A stretch of DNA of 64,000 nt from assembly GCA_001274695.2 (NCBI GenBank), contig LARU01000004.1, forward strand, positions 1-64,000, in the 5' to 3' direction. The notes beneath the pieces were generated by a model. That model did not search any database. It saw only the letters and a program-made list of their open reading frames with translations, and was not told the origin of the DNA. Position 1 is the stretch's first letter. Every line of letters starts with the position of its first letter. Shown in pieces: positions 25,740-35,794 of this stretch. The stretch is from Azoarcus sp. PA01 (lineage in GTDB: Bacteria > Pseudomonadota > Gammaproteobacteria > Burkholderiales > Rhodocyclaceae). The position numbers and the translations under genes are program-made.

Positions 25740-26145
25740 TCCGCCCTTCCCGGCGGGGTCTATGCCAAACGGTGTGCCCTGGGGTCAGACTCGATTTCTT
25801 CCCCCGCAAGGGCGTGCGGCAGAGCTGCCTGAGTTGCTTGCTTCGGCGGATTGGCCTCTGGGTTCTGATCGCTGCGAGGCCGGGCTGCGGGGGCGTCTCC
25901 CGAGGCGCAAAACACGCGCTATCGCTCGTGACGCCGATGCCAACATGGGACGATAACTGCGCCCACCGGCGAGACCCAGCGGGTGCTGTCGGATTGAGGG
26001 CGACCGGGTGTACAAGCTCGGGGGTTCAGGGCGAACGGGGGTACAAGCTCGGGGGCTCAGGGCGAATGCTTGTCTTTGATTGCCGTCTTCATAGTCGCAA
26101 TGCCGTGCGGATGGCGCTGCGAACGCCGCAGGCTCGTCCGCGCTG
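25740..26145. other. Gene-free gap between AbiEii and glnD
   Basis: No credible gene on either strand. It holds the second GGGGTCAGACTC core (25781-25792) and a 31-base tandem repeat at 26010-26071. Small open frames here resemble nothing. It marks the boundary between accessory and core DNA. Confidence 0.6.
26010..26071. repeat. 31-base tandem repeat (two copies plus a partial)
   Basis: The unit begins GTACAAGCTCGGGGG and ends CAGGGCGAACGGGG or a close variant. A degenerate partial copy precedes it (from about 25992). The part GGGCTCAGGGCGAAtG.TTGT.TTTGATTG also resembles the right half of the palindromic element at 45541-45640. Confidence 0.7.
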
Positions 26146-28734
26146 CTAGATGTGCAGCCGCTGCAGCAGTTCGCGTTCGATCTTGACGACGCGGGCATCC
26201 TGCGACAGCCCGTTGCCGCTGAGCAGGAACGTGTCTTCGACGCGTTCGCCGAGTGTGGCGATCTTCGCGGTGTGCAGGACGATGCCGTTTTGCGCGAGCA
26301 CTTCGGCGACGGCGAACAGCAGCCCGCGGCGGTCGGCGGCGGTCAGCGACAGGATGTAGTGCTTGCCGGACTCGTCGGGCAGGATGCTGACGCGCGGGGT
26401 GATCGGGAAATGCTTCACCTGGCGTGACAGCCGGCCGGCGGACGGGCGGTCGGGCGGGGCGGAGTTTTTCAGGCGTTCGCTGAGCTCGTGCTCGATCAGC
26501 GTGATGACGTCGCGGTAATGCTCGGCGTTGCCCGGATCCTGCAGCATGAAGCTGTCGAGCGCGTAGCCGTGGCGCGTGGTGTGCACCTTGGCGTCGACGA
26601 TCGAGAAGCCGAGGCGGCCGAAGAACCCGGTCAGGCGGACGAACAGATCCTTCTGGTCGTGCGTGAACACCATCACCTGCACGCCCTGGTCGACGTCGGT
26701 GACGCGCGCCTTGACGACCGGCTCGAGTGTGGCGGGGCGGTAATACAGCGTGCGGCTGTGCCACGCGATCTCTTCGGCCGAATGGCGCATGAAATACACC
26801 GGGTCGAGCTGGGCCCACAGCGCGTCCTCGACGCCGGGCCGCAGCCCGTGATAGCGCAGCAGCGCGCGCGCGTCTTGCTGGCGGTCGTCGAGCCCGAGCG
26901 CCTCCTGCGGTGTTGCGCCGCGCAGCAGCCGCCGCGTGGCGAAGAACAGGTCTTCGAGGAGCTTGCCTTTCCAGCCGTTCCAGACTTTAGGGCTGGTGCC
27001 GCGGATGTCGGCGTGCGTCAGCAGATACAGCGCGATCAGCCGCCGCTCGGTGCCGACCGTCTCGGCGAAGCGCCCGATGACAGTGGGGTCGGAGGTGTCT
27101 TCCTTCTGCGCGAAGTGGGACATCGTCAGGTGATGGCCGACGAGCCACACGACGAGATCGGCGTCTTCGCGGGCGAAGTGGTGATGCTCGCAGAATTCGC
27201 GGGCGTCGACCGTGCCGAGCTTCGAATGGTCGCCGCCGCGGCCTTTCGCGATGTCGTGGAACAGCGCGGCGACGTACAGCAGCCAGTGGCGGTCGAAAGA
27301 CATGATGAGCTGCGTCATCAGCGGATATTCGTGCGCGTGCTCGCCCATCGTGAAGCGGCGTACGTTGCGCAGCACCATCATGATGTGCTGGTCGACGGTG
27401 TAGACGTGGAACAGGTCGTGCTGCATCTGCCCGACGATGCGCCGCCACGCGGGCAGGTAGGCGCTGAGGATGCCGTACTGGTTCATCCGGCGGAACTCAT
27501 GCACGATGCCGCGCTTTTGCTGCAGCATCGTGACGAAAAGCGCGCGGTTGTGCGGGTCGGCGCGAAACGCGGCGTTGATGCGCTTGCGGTTGAGCCACAG
27601 CGCACGCAGCGTGCGCGCCGTCATGCCCTTGAGCTCGGAGCGCTGCTGGAGGATCAGGAAACACTCGAGCAGCGCTGACGGGTGCCGGGCGAAAGTGTCG
27701 TCTTCGCGCATGTCGAGCAGCTCGCGCACCGCCTGGAAGTGCTCGTTGATGACGATCGCCGCGCCGGCGCGCCGCGGAAAGATCTCGACGCCGTAGTTCT
27801 GCAGCAGGATCGTGTTGGTCTGCGTGACCTTCTTCGCGTTGACGTAGTAACGCTGCATGAACACTTCGGAGGCGCGCTTGGCGGTGGTCGCTTCGATGCC
27901 GAGCGCGCTGGCGAGCCTTTCCTGGTAGTCGAACAGCAGCCGGTCTTCGCCGCGCCCGGTGAGGTAGTGCAGGCGGATGCGCACGTGCTGGAGGAAACGT
28001 TCGATGCTGCGCAGGTCGCGCGCTTCCGCGCCGGTGATCAGCCGCCGCCGCGCGAGGTCGCGCCAGTTGCGCCCGAGCCCGGCCGCGCGCGCGATCCAGC
28101 CGAGCATCTGCAGGTCGCGCAGTCCGCCCGGACTCTCCTTGCAGTTCGGTTCGAGCGCGTAAGGGGTGTCGTTGTAGCGCGCGTAGCGCTTTTCCTGTTC
28201 GAGCTGCTTGGCCTTGAAGAACACCCGCACGTCGAGCAGCGCGCGATAGCGCCGGCAGAATTCCTCGAACAGCGGCCGGTTGCCTTCGAGCAGGCGCGAT
28301 TCGAGCAGGTTCGTCTGGACGGTGATGTCCTGTTCGGCGGCGTCGATCGCTTCGGTGACGGTGCGCGCGCTGTGGCCGATCTCGAGCCCGACGTCCCACA
28401 GCGCGCCGAGCAGCACCGACAGGCGCGCCTGCATCGCGTCGTCGGCGCTGTCGGGCAGCAGCACCATCAGGTCGACGTCGGAGCACGGGAAGAGCTCGCC
28501 GCGGCCGTAGCCGCCGACCGCGAGCAGCGCGACGTCGGCCGGCATCGCGCAGCCGCGCCACAGGCGGTGGATCGTCTCGTCGACGAGGTGGGCGCGACCT
28601 TTCAGGACGGTGGAGGTCGCCGGATGGGCCTCGTAGGCCATGCGGATGCGCATGCTGCCGTCGGCGAGGCGGGCGCGCGCGTCGCCGATCGCGGCCTGGA
28701 CCGCCGCGTCCGTGGGGATCGCCGCGGTGCTCAT
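26146..28734 (-). CDS. glnD: GlnD, PII uridylyltransferase/uridylyl-removing enzyme
   Basis: Bifunctional nitrogen sensor of 862 residues that adds or removes UMP on PII according to glutamine. The nucleotidyltransferase core is GGYGRGELFPCSDVDLMVLL near residue 70. The HD hydrolase domain is AALFHDIAKGRGGDHSKLG near residue 490. Two ACT domains close the protein (VMVFTHDQKDLFVRLTGFFG and ILSLTAADRRGLLFAVAEVL). It follows map on the minus strand with a seven-base gap. Confidence 0.97.
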   Translation of the reverse strand: MSTAAIPTDAAVQAAIGDARARLADGSMRIRMAYEAHPATSTVLKGRAHLVDETIHRLWRGCAMPADVALLAVGGYGRGELFPCSDVDLMVLLPDSADDAMQARLSVLLGALWDVGLEIGHSARTVTEAIDAAEQDITVQTNLLESRLLEGNRPLFEEFCRRYRALLDVRVFFKAKQLEQEKRYARYNDTPYALEPNCKESPGGLRDLQMLGWIARAAGLGRNWRDLARRRLITGAEARDLRSIERFLQHVRIRLHYLTGRGEDRLLFDYQERLASALGIEATTAKRASEVFMQRYYVNAKKVTQTNTILLQNYGVEIFPRRAGAAIVINEHFQAVRELLDMREDDTFARHPSALLECFLILQQRSELKGMTARTLRALWLNRKRINAAFRADPHNRALFVTMLQQKRGIVHEFRRMNQYGILSAYLPAWRRIVGQMQHDLFHVYTVDQHIMMVLRNVRRFTMGEHAHEYPLMTQLIMSFDRHWLLYVAALFHDIAKGRGGDHSKLGTVDAREFCEHHHFAREDADLVVWLVGHHLTMSHFAQKEDTSDPTVIGRFAETVGTERRLIALYLLTHADIRGTSPKVWNGWKGKLLEDLFFATRRLLRGATPQEALGLDDRQQDARALLRYHGLRPGVEDALWAQLDPVYFMRHSAEEIAWHSRTLYYRPATLEPVVKARVTDVDQGVQVMVFTHDQKDLFVRLTGFFGRLGFSIVDAKVHTTRHGYALDSFMLQDPGNAEHYRDVITLIEHELSERLKNSAPPDRPSAGRLSRQVKHFPITPRVSILPDESGKHYILSLTAADRRGLLFAVAEVLAQNGIVLHTAKIATLGERVEDTFLLSGNGLSQDARVVKIERELLQRLHI

Positions 28735-28741
28735 TCGCGCC

Positions 28742-29566
28742 TCAGGCCAGCGCCGGAAACAGCGGCGCGACGAGCGCCGGCGGTGGAGGACAGCCCGCCG
28801 AGAGCGTCAGCACTTCGACGCCGGTGTCGGTGACGAGCACCATGTGCTCCCATTGCGCGGACAGGCTGCGGTCTTTCGTGACGATCGTCCAGCCGTCGGG
28901 AAGCTCGGAAATCGCCGCCTTGCCGGCGTTGATCATCGGCTCGATCGTGAACGTCATGCCGGGGCGCAGCTCGATGCCGGTGCCGGCCTTGCCGTAGTGC
29001 AGCACCTGCGGTTCTTCATGGAACTTCAGGCCGATGCCGTGCCCGCAGAATTCGCGCACCACGGAAAAGCCGTTGCTCTCGGCGTGCTTCTGGATGATGT
29101 GGCCGATGTCGCCGAGCCGCGCGCCGGGGCGCACGACCGAGATGCCGAGCCACAGGCATTCGAGCGTCACCTGGCACAGGCGCTTGGCGAGGATCGAACC
29201 GTCGCCACCGACGATGAACATGCGGCTGGTGTCGCCGTGGTAGCCGTCCTTGATGACGGTGATGTCGAGGTTGACGATGTCGCCTTTCTTCAGCGCCTTG
29301 TCCCCCGGCACGCCGTGGCAGATCTGGTGATTGACGGACGTGCAGATCGACTTGGGATAGGGCGGGTAGCCGGGCGGCGCGTAGTTGAGCGGCGCGGGGA
29401 TCGTGTGCTGCACGTTGACCATATAGTCGTGGCACAGGCGGTCGAGTTCTCCGGTCGTCACGCCCGGCTGGACGTAGGGCGCGATGTAGTCGAGGACTTC
29501 CGCGCCGAGTCGGCCGGCGACGCGCATTTTCCCGATTTCTTCCGGCGTCTTTATTGTGATGCTCAT
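28742..29566 (-). CDS. map: Methionine aminopeptidase type I
   Basis: Removes the initiator methionine from new proteins. 274 residues of the pita-bread fold. Metal ligands are in VNLDITVIKDGYHGDTSRMF (two Asp), REFCGHGIGLKFHEEP (His), TFTIEPM (Glu) and AQWEHMVLV (Glu). The C-terminus is slightly extended. It is divergent from rpsB and starts the map-glnD unit, a common arrangement. Confidence 0.97.
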   Translation of the reverse strand: MSITIKTPEEIGKMRVAGRLGAEVLDYIAPYVQPGVTTGELDRLCHDYMVNVQHTIPAPLNYAPPGYPPYPKSICTSVNHQICHGVPGDKALKKGDIVNLDITVIKDGYHGDTSRMFIVGGDGSILAKRLCQVTLECLWLGISVVRPGARLGDIGHIIQKHAESNGFSVVREFCGHGIGLKFHEEPQVLHYGKAGTGIELRPGMTFTIEPMINAGKAAISELPDGWTIVTKDRSLSAQWEHMVLVTDTGVEVLTLSAGCPPPPALVAPLFPALA

Positions 29567-29675
29567 TTCCGTGGGGTCGCGTGTAAATGAGAAAGGCTAG
29601 CGCATGCGCGAACGCGCGGCAAATTCATGCTGCCCCGCCGGAGGCGCGCGGGCGCGAGGCAAGCGCGAAGTCACC

Positions 29676-29705
29676 TTGAGTGCGCAATGGCATAGCTGAT
29701 ATCAT
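29676..29705 (+). promoter_or_regulatory. Candidate rpsB operon promoter
   Basis: TTGAGT, 18 bases, TATCAT (five of six matches at -10). Transcription would start near 29712 and give a leader of about 215 bases before rpsB. The gap 29567-29928 has no gene and must also hold the map promoter. Confidence 0.45.
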
Positions 29706-29770
29706 CTCGGGCTTGTCTGCCGACCGAGGCGGGCAAAATCCACACGCCCGGCATCGTACCGAAAGGGTCC

Positions 29771-29803
29771 GCCGGATCGGGGCACGTGCCCCGTGGCGGT
29801 TTT
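29771..29803 (+). promoter_or_regulatory. Hairpin in the rpsB leader, attenuator-like
   Basis: A perfect 14-base palindrome GGGGCACGTGCCCC (29779-29792) lies inside an outer pairing CCGCC (29771 region) with GGCGG, followed by TTTT. It resembles an intrinsic terminator placed in the leader before rpsB. Ribosomal-protein S2 operons are often self-regulated through leader structures, so it could be the control element. Confidence 0.45.
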
Positions 29804-29928
29804 AGGTTGCCGAAAGATCGCGGAGAAATCCGCGAGCGTTTGCGAGTATTTGTCGATTTTTTTGTCGATATTCGCGAACGGGCGACCGTGCCGGGCGGCG
29901 GTTCAACCCTGAAAATCCGGAGTTTCAA

Positions 29929-30684
29929 ATGACTGTCACGATGCGTCAGATGCTCGAAGCGGGCGTCCACTTTGGCCACCAGACCCGATTCTGGAATCCG
30001 CGCATGGCCCCGTACATTTTCGGCCAGCGCAACAAGATCCACATCGTCAACCTCGAGAAGACGATGGGCAAGTACAACGAAGCGATGAACTACGTGCGCA
30101 AGCTCGCGGCCAATCGCGGCACGATCCTGCTGGTCGGCACGAAGCGCCAGGCGCGCGAGATCGTCTCCGAGGAAGCCCGCCGCGCCGGCATGCCGTTCGT
30201 CGATGAGCGCTGGCTCGGCGGCATGCTGACCAACTTCAAGACGGTCAAGCAGTCGATCAAGCGCCTCAAGGAAATGGAAGGGATGGTCGAGGACGGCTCG
30301 ATCGAGCGCCTGTCCAAGAAGGAAGCGCTGATGGCGACGCGCGAAATGGACAAGCTGAAGAAGAGCATCGGCGGCATCAAGGACATGGGCGGCCTGCCCG
30401 ACGCGCTGTTCGTCATCGACGTCGGCTACCACAAGATCGCGATCACCGAAGCGCAGAAGCTCGGCATCCCGGTCGTCGCCGTCGTCGATACCAACCATTC
30501 GCCCGACGGCATCGACTACGTGATCCCCGGCAACGACGACTCGTCGCGCGCGATTCGCCTGTATGCCCGCGGCGTCGCCGACGCGGTGCTCGAAGGCCGC
30601 AGCCAGGCGCTGCAGGACGTCGTCGCAGCGGGCTCGGACGAGTTCGTCGAAGTCGAGGAAGACGGTTCGGACGAGCAGGCCTGA
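29929..30684 (+). CDS. rpsB: 30S ribosomal protein S2
   Basis: A 251-residue small-subunit protein. [38 protein letters not shown] and [20 protein letters not shown] are all signatures of bacterial S2. The acidic tail ([11 protein letters not shown]) is usual. ATG 29929 follows ATCCGGAG. It opens the long translation and envelope operon, with tsf 52 bases on. Confidence 0.98.
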   Translation: MTVTMRQMLEAGVHFGHQTRFWNPRMAPYIFGQRNKIHIVNLEKTMGKYNEAMNYVRKLAANRGTILLVGTKRQAREIVSEEARRAGMPFVDERWLGGMLTNFKTVKQSIKRLKEMEGMVEDGSIERLSKKEALMATREMDKLKKSIGGIKDMGGLPDALFVIDVGYHKIAITEAQKLGIPVVAVVDTNHSPDGIDYVIPGNDDSSRAIRLYARGVADAVLEGRSQALQDVVAAGSDEFVEVEEDGSDEQA

Positions 30685-30736
30685 GCCCTGCCGGCCTTTG
30701 ATCGCGTCGAATTGAATACCGAATACAGGAGTTAGC

Positions 30737-31627
30737 ATGGCGGAAATTACCGCAAGCATGGTCAAGGAACTGCGCGAGAAGACCGACGCGCCGATGATGG
30801 AATGCAAGAAGGCGCTGACCGAAGCCGCAGGTGACCTGGCCAAGGCCGAGGAAATCCTGCGCGTCAAGCTCGGCAGCAAGGCGAGCAAGGCGGCGTCCCG
30901 CGTGACCGCCGAAGGCATCGTTGCCACCTACCAGTCGGCCGACGGCAAGCTCGCCGCGCTGGTCGAAGTGAACTGCGAGACCGACTTCGTCGCGAAGAAC
31001 GACGACTTCCTCGCGTTCGCCGCTGCGGTCGCCGAGCTGGTCGCGACGCGCAATCCGGCCGATGTCGCCGCGATCGGCGCGCTCGAGCTCGACGGCCAGA
31101 CGGTCGAGCAGGTGCGCACCGCGCTCGTCGGCAAGATCGGCGAGAACATCACGATCCGCCGCTTCACGCGGATCGACGCGCAAGGCGCAGTGTCGAGCTA
31201 CATCCACGCCGGTGCGAAGATCGGCGTGCTGGTCGACCTCGTCGGCGGCGATGAGGCGCTCGGCAAGGACCTGGCGATGCACATCGCCGCGGCCAAGCCG
31301 AAGGCGCTGATGGCGTCCGAGATCCCGGCCGAGCTGATCGACACCGAGCGCCGCATCGCGATCGAGAAGGCGCGCGAAGCCGGCAAGCCGGAAGCGATGC
31401 TCGAGAAGATCGCCGAAGGCACGGTGCAGAAGTTCCTCAAGGAAGTGACGCTGCTCGGCCAGCCGTTCGTCAAGGACGACAAGCTGACGATCGAAACCCT
31501 GCTGAAGTCGCGCAACGCGTCGGTGGCGAGCTTCGTGCTGTACGTCGTCGGCGAAGGCATCGAGAAGAAAGTGTCCGACTTCGCCGCCGAAGTGGCTGCG
31601 CAGGCCGCCGCCGCGGCGCAGAAGTAA
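30737..31627 (+). CDS. tsf: Elongation factor Ts
   Basis: Guanine-nucleotide exchange factor for EF-Tu, 296 residues. The N-terminal UBA-like domain carries [20 protein letters not shown]. The core has [19 protein letters not shown], where the TDFV loop contacts EF-Tu. AGGAG precedes the ATG. Normal length. Confidence 0.98.
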   Translation: MAEITASMVKELREKTDAPMMECKKALTEAAGDLAKAEEILRVKLGSKASKAASRVTAEGIVATYQSADGKLAALVEVNCETDFVAKNDDFLAFAAAVAELVATRNPADVAAIGALELDGQTVEQVRTALVGKIGENITIRRFTRIDAQGAVSSYIHAGAKIGVLVDLVGGDEALGKDLAMHIAAAKPKALMASEIPAELIDTERRIAIEKAREAGKPEAMLEKIAEGTVQKFLKEVTLLGQPFVKDDKLTIETLLKSRNASVASFVLYVVGEGIEKKVSDFAAEVAAQAAAAAQK

Positions 31628-31637
31628 GGGCTGCAAG

Positions 31638-32354
31638 ATGAGTGTCGCCGCCTACAAGCGCATCATGTTGAAGCTGTCCGGCGAGGCCCTGATGGGGGAC
31701 GACTCGTACGGCATCAACGAGGATGTGGTGAGCCGCATCGTCGCCGAGATCGCCGAGGTCAGTCGCCTCGGCGTGCAGATCGGCGTGGTTATCGGCGGCG
31801 GCAACATCTTTCGCGGCATGAAAGGTGCCGCGTCCGGCATGGACCGCGCCACTGCCGACTACATGGGCATGCTGGCGACGGTGATGAACGCGATGGCGCT
31901 CGCCGACGCGTTCCGTCGTGCCGGAGTCGAGGCGCGCGTGCAGTCGGCGCTGCGCATCGATCAGGTCGTCGAGCCGTACATCCGCGGCCGCGCGATCCGG
32001 CACATGGAAGAAGGCCGCGTCGTGATCTTCGCTGCCGGCACCGGCAACCCCTTCTTCACGACCGACACCGCGGCCGCGCTGCGCGGGTCGGAGATGGCCG
32101 CGCAGATCGTGCTGAAGGCAACGAAAGTCGACGGCGTGTATACCGCCGACCCGCAGAAGGACCCCGAGGCGCAGCGCTATCACCGCATCAGTTTCGACGA
32201 AGCGATCGGCCGCAATCTGGCCGTTCTCGATGCGACCGCGTTTGCGTTGTGCCGCGACCAGAAACTGCCGATCAACGTGTTCTCGATCTTCAAGCCGGGC
32301 GCGCTCAAGCGCGTCGTGCTCGGCGAGGACGAAGGCACGCTGGTCCATTCGTGA
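31638..32354 (+). CDS. pyrH: Uridylate kinase
   Basis: UMP kinase of the amino-acid-kinase fold, 238 residues. [33 protein letters not shown] (nucleotide loop), [19 protein letters not shown] and [14 protein letters not shown] are hallmarks. It makes UDP for nucleotide and cell-wall precursors. It lies between tsf and frr as in most proteobacteria. Confidence 0.98.
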   Translation: MSVAAYKRIMLKLSGEALMGDDSYGINEDVVSRIVAEIAEVSRLGVQIGVVIGGGNIFRGMKGAASGMDRATADYMGMLATVMNAMALADAFRRAGVEARVQSALRIDQVVEPYIRGRAIRHMEEGRVVIFAAGTGNPFFTTDTAAALRGSEMAAQIVLKATKVDGVYTADPQKDPEAQRYHRISFDEAIGRNLAVLDATAFALCRDQKLPINVFSIFKPGALKRVVLGEDEGTLVHS

Positions 32355-32364
32355 GGACTCGACG

Positions 32365-32922
32365 ATGATCCCCGAACTCAAGAAGACGACCGAGCAGAAG
32401 ATGCAGAAGTCGATCGAGGTGCTCAAGGCCGACCTCGTGAAAGTGCGCACCGGCCGCGCCCACACCGGGCTGCTCGACCACGTCATGGTCGAGTACTACG
32501 GCAGCATGGTGCCGATCAACCAGGTGTCGAACGTGACGCTGGTCGACGCGCGGACGATCGGCGTGCAGGTGTGGGAAAAGCCGATGGTGCAGAAAGTCGA
32601 GCGCGCGATCCGCGACTCCGACCTCGGCCTCAATCCCGCGAACCAGGGCGACATCATCCGCGTGCCGATGCCGGCGCTGACCGAAGAGCGCCGCCGCGAC
32701 CTGACGAAAGTCGTCCGCCACGAAGGCGAGGCGGCGAAAGTCGCGATCCGCAACCTGCGCCGCGACGCCAACCAGCACCTCAAGGATGCGGTCAAGGACA
32801 AGACGATCTCGGAGGACGACGATCGCCGCGCCCAGGAAGACATCCAGAAGCTCACCGACCGGTACATCGCCGAGATCGACAAGCTGCTCGCGCAAAAAGA
32901 GCAGGAACTGATGCAGCTCTGA
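32365..32922 (+). CDS. frr: Ribosome recycling factor
   Basis: A 185-residue factor that splits post-termination ribosomes with [43 protein letters not shown] and the helical [20 protein letters not shown] are diagnostic. ATG 32365 ([13 protein letters not shown]) gives the standard length; the frame is open further upstream inside pyrH. Confidence 0.98.
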   Translation: MIPELKKTTEQKMQKSIEVLKADLVKVRTGRAHTGLLDHVMVEYYGSMVPINQVSNVTLVDARTIGVQVWEKPMVQKVERAIRDSDLGLNPANQGDIIRVPMPALTEERRRDLTKVVRHEGEAAKVAIRNLRRDANQHLKDAVKDKTISEDDDRRAQEDIQKLTDRYIAEIDKLLAQKEQELMQL

Positions 32923-32968
32923 TCCTTCCGGATCACCTCCAGTCCGGACGAGCCGCGGGAGACGCATC

Positions 32969-33760
32969 ATGACGGAATCATCCTTCATCAGTTCGACTCG
33001 CGACGTCCCGGCGGTGTCGGGCATTCCCCGCCACATCGCGATCATCATGGACGGCAACGGCCGCTGGGCGCGCAAGCGCTTCATGCCGCGCGTCGCCGGC
33101 CACAGCCGCGGCGTCGAATCGGTGCGCAGCGTGATCCGCACGTGCATGGAGCGCGGCGTGTCCTACCTCACGCTGTTCGCGTTCAGCTCCGAGAACTGGC
33201 GCCGCCCGGCCGACGAGGTGTCGTTCCTGATGCAGCTGTTCATGCGTTCACTGCAGAAGGAAGTCGACCGGCTCCACGACAACGGCATCCGTTTTCGCGT
33301 CATCGGCGACCTGTCGCGCTTCGATCCGAAGCTCGTCGACATGATCCGCCGCGCCGAGGAGCGCACCGCCGCGAACGAAAAGCTGACCCTGACGATCGCC
33401 GCGAACTACGGCGGCCGCTGGGACATCCTGCAGGCGATGACGCGGATGCTGGCAAAGCACCCCGAGCGGCGCGAAGGGTTCACCGAAGAGGATCTGTCCG
33501 CCGAGCTGTCGCTGAACTACGGCCCGGAGCCGGACCTCTTCATCCGCACCGGCGGCGAGCAGCGGATCAGCAATTTCCTGCTGTGGCAGCTCGCCTATTC
33601 CGAGCTTTATTTCACCGATACGTTGTGGCCCGATTTCGACGTCGCGGCGCTGGACGAGGCGATCCGCTCGTACCAGGCGCGCGAGCGCCGTTTCGGGCGG
33701 ACCAGCGAGCAGCTCAATCAGGCCGAAGGCGTGGTCTCTCCGTCCGGCGGCCATGCTTAG
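32969..33760 (+). CDS. uppS: Undecaprenyl diphosphate synthase (cis-prenyltransferase)
   Basis: Makes the C55 lipid carrier used by peptidoglycan, O-antigen and capsule synthesis. 263 residues. [20 protein letters not shown] holds the catalytic Asp and the diphosphate-binding Arg. [14 protein letters not shown] and [20 protein letters not shown] complete the family signature. It overlaps cdsA by eight bases. Confidence 0.97.
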   Translation: MTESSFISSTRDVPAVSGIPRHIAIIMDGNGRWARKRFMPRVAGHSRGVESVRSVIRTCMERGVSYLTLFAFSSENWRRPADEVSFLMQLFMRSLQKEVDRLHDNGIRFRVIGDLSRFDPKLVDMIRRAEERTAANEKLTLTIAANYGGRWDILQAMTRMLAKHPERREGFTEEDLSAELSLNYGPEPDLFIRTGGEQRISNFLLWQLAYSELYFTDTLWPDFDVAALDEAIRSYQARERRFGRTSEQLNQAEGVVSPSGGHA

Positions 33761-34580
33761 AACGCGCGTCATCACGGCGCTGGTGTTGCTGGCGGGTCTG
33801 CTGGCGGGGATTTTCCTGCTGCCGCCGTGGGGCTGGCTCGCGCTCGCCGCGGTCATCTGCGCGGCAGCGGCGTGGGAGTGGGGCGGCCTCGGCGGCTTTG
33901 CCGTCGGCCCGCGCAGCGTGTTCGCGGCGCTGATGGGCGTCGCCTGTCTGTTGACCGGCGCGATGAGCGGGCTCGCCGGCGACGCCGCCTCCGCGGCGGG
34001 CGGGCTCGCGGCGCTGTACTTCGCGAGCGCCATGTTCTGGGTCGCCGTCGTGCCGGTGTGGCTGGCGAGAAAATGGCGCATCACCGGCACGGCCGGCACG
34101 GTCATCGTCGGCCTCGTCGTGCTGTTGCCGCCGGCGCTCGCGCTCGCGCACCTGCGCATGCTCGGTCCGTGGCTGCTGCTGGCGGTGATGGCGGCGACGT
34201 TCGTGTCGGACATCGCGGCCTATTTCACCGGGCGCGCATTCGGTCGCCACAAGCTCGCGCCGGCGATCAGTCCGGGCAAGACCTGGGAAGGGGCCGGCGG
34301 CGCGGTTGCCGGCGTGCTGGTGTTCGCGCTGATCGTGCTGGCTGCGAACGCGCCGTCGATGCTCGACGCGCCCACGGTGTGGCTGGTGGTTCCGCTGCTC
34401 GCCGCGTTCACCGCGGTCGGCGTCCTCGGCGACCTTTTCGAGTCGCTGCTCAAACGTCAGGCGGGCGTCAAGGACAGCGGCAGCATGCTGCCCGGGCACG
34501 GCGGCATCCTCGACCGCATCGACAGCCTGACCTCAACTCTTCCGCTGGCCGGTCTGGCAGCTTTATGGCTGGCTCTTTGA
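33753..34580 (+). CDS. cdsA: Phosphatidate cytidylyltransferase
   Basis: Integral membrane enzyme (275 residues, about eight spans) that makes CDP-diacylglycerol. The signature near the C-terminus is [20 protein letters not shown] followed by [25 protein letters not shown] before it is also typical. It overlaps uppS and dxr, so translation is probably coupled. Confidence 0.97.
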   Translation: MLRTRVITALVLLAGLLAGIFLLPPWGWLALAAVICAAAAWEWGGLGGFAVGPRSVFAALMGVACLLTGAMSGLAGDAASAAGGLAALYFASAMFWVAVVPVWLARKWRITGTAGTVIVGLVVLLPPALALAHLRMLGPWLLLAVMAATFVSDIAAYFTGRAFGRHKLAPAISPGKTWEGAGGAVAGVLVFALIVLAANAPSMLDAPTVWLVVPLLAAFTAVGVLGDLFESLLKRQAGVKDSGSMLPGHGGILDRIDSLTSTLPLAGLAALWLAL

Positions 34581-35794
34581 TCGTGCCTGACCCGATTCCC
34601 CCCCGTCTGCAACGCGTCACGGTGCTCGGCGCGACCGGTTCCATCGGCATGAGCACGCTCGACGTGCTCGCCCGTCACCCGGATCGCTTCGAGGCGTTCG
34701 CGCTCACCGCGCAGATCCAGGTCGAGCGTCTGTTCGAGCTGTGCCTGCGCTTTTCGCCGCGCTTCGCGGTGCTCGTCGATGCGGGCGCGGCGGCCGATCT
34801 GCGCCAGCGCCTGAAAGCCGCCGGTTCGGCGACGGAAGTGCTCGCCGGTGCGGCGGCGCTCGTCGATGTCGCGGCGCACCCCGACACGGACGCGGTGATG
34901 GCGGCGATCGTCGGCGCCGCGGGCCTTGCGCCGGCGCTTGCCGCGGCGCGCGCCGGCAAGCGCGTGCTGCTCGCGAACAAGGAGGCGCTGGTGCTGTCCG
35001 GGCGGCTCTTCATGCAGGCGGTGGCGGCGAGCGGCGCCGAGCTGCTGCCGATCGACAGCGAGCACAACGCGGTCTTCCAGGCTTTGCCGCAGGGCTACGC
35101 GCGCGACCCGCAGCGTTGCGGCGTGCGGCGCATCCTGCTGACCGCCTCGGGCGGTCCGTTTCGCGAGCGCTCGCTCGAGAGCCTCGCCGACGTCACGCCG
35201 GACGAGGCGTGCGCCCATCCGAACTGGGTCATGGGGCGAAAAATCTCGGTCGACTCGGCGACGATGATGAACAAAGGGCTCGAAGTCATCGAGGCGCACT
35301 GGCTGTTCGCGGTGCCGCCGGAGGCGATCGAAGTCGTCGTGCATCCGCAGAGCGTCATCCATTCGATGGTCGAATATGCCGACGGCTCGGTGCTCGCGCA
35401 GCTCGGCAACCCCGACATGCGCACGCCGATCGCGCATGCGCTGGCCTATCCCGAACGCATCGACGCCGGCGTGCGCGCGCTCGATCTGTTCGAGATCGGC
35501 CGGCTGAACTTCGAGCGCCCGGACTTTGTCCGCTTTCCGTGCCTGGCGCTCGCGTACGACGCGCTGCGCGAAGGCGGGGCGGCGGCGGCCGTGCTCAACG
35601 CCGCGAACGAGGAAGCGGTCGCCGCGTTCCTCGAGCGCCGGGTGGGATTCACGCGCATCCCCGACATCATTGCGGCGACGCTCGAACGCGCGCGCGATCT
35701 GTCGGTCGATTGCATCGAGGCAATCCTCGATGCCGATGCGCGCGCACGTGAAGTCGCGCGAAGTGAAATCCTCGCCCGACAGACGACTCCATGA
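34565..35794 (+). CDS. dxr: 1-deoxy-D-xylulose 5-phosphate reductoisomerase
   Basis: Second enzyme of the MEP isoprenoid pathway, 409 residues from ATG 34565 (GTG 34583 is an alternative). NADPH binding is at [18 protein letters not shown], with [16 protein letters not shown], the metal/substrate loop [20 protein letters not shown] and [20 protein letters not shown]. With uppS downstream in the pathway, the operon covers both start and end of carrier-lipid synthesis. Confidence 0.97.
   Translation: MAGSLIVPDPIPPRLQRVTVLGATGSIGMSTLDVLARHPDRFEAFALTAQIQVERLFELCLRFSPRFAVLVDAGAAADLRQRLKAAGSATEVLAGAAALVDVAAHPDTDAVMAAIVGAAGLAPALAAARAGKRVLLANKEALVLSGRLFMQAVAASGAELLPIDSEHNAVFQALPQGYARDPQRCGVRRILLTASGGPFRERSLESLADVTPDEACAHPNWVMGRKISVDSATMMNKGLEVIEAHWLFAVPPEAIEVVVHPQSVIHSMVEYADGSVLAQLGNPDMRTPIAHALAYPERIDAGVRALDLFEIGRLNFERPDFVRFPCLALAYDALREGGAAAAVLNAANEEAVAAFLERRVGFTRIPDIIAATLERARDLSVDCIEAILDADARAREVARSEILARQTTP

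Noticed and set aside
26488..28833. Long plus-strand open frames opposite glnD
   Set aside because: Antisense shadows of glnD, whose minus-strand protein shows all expected domains.
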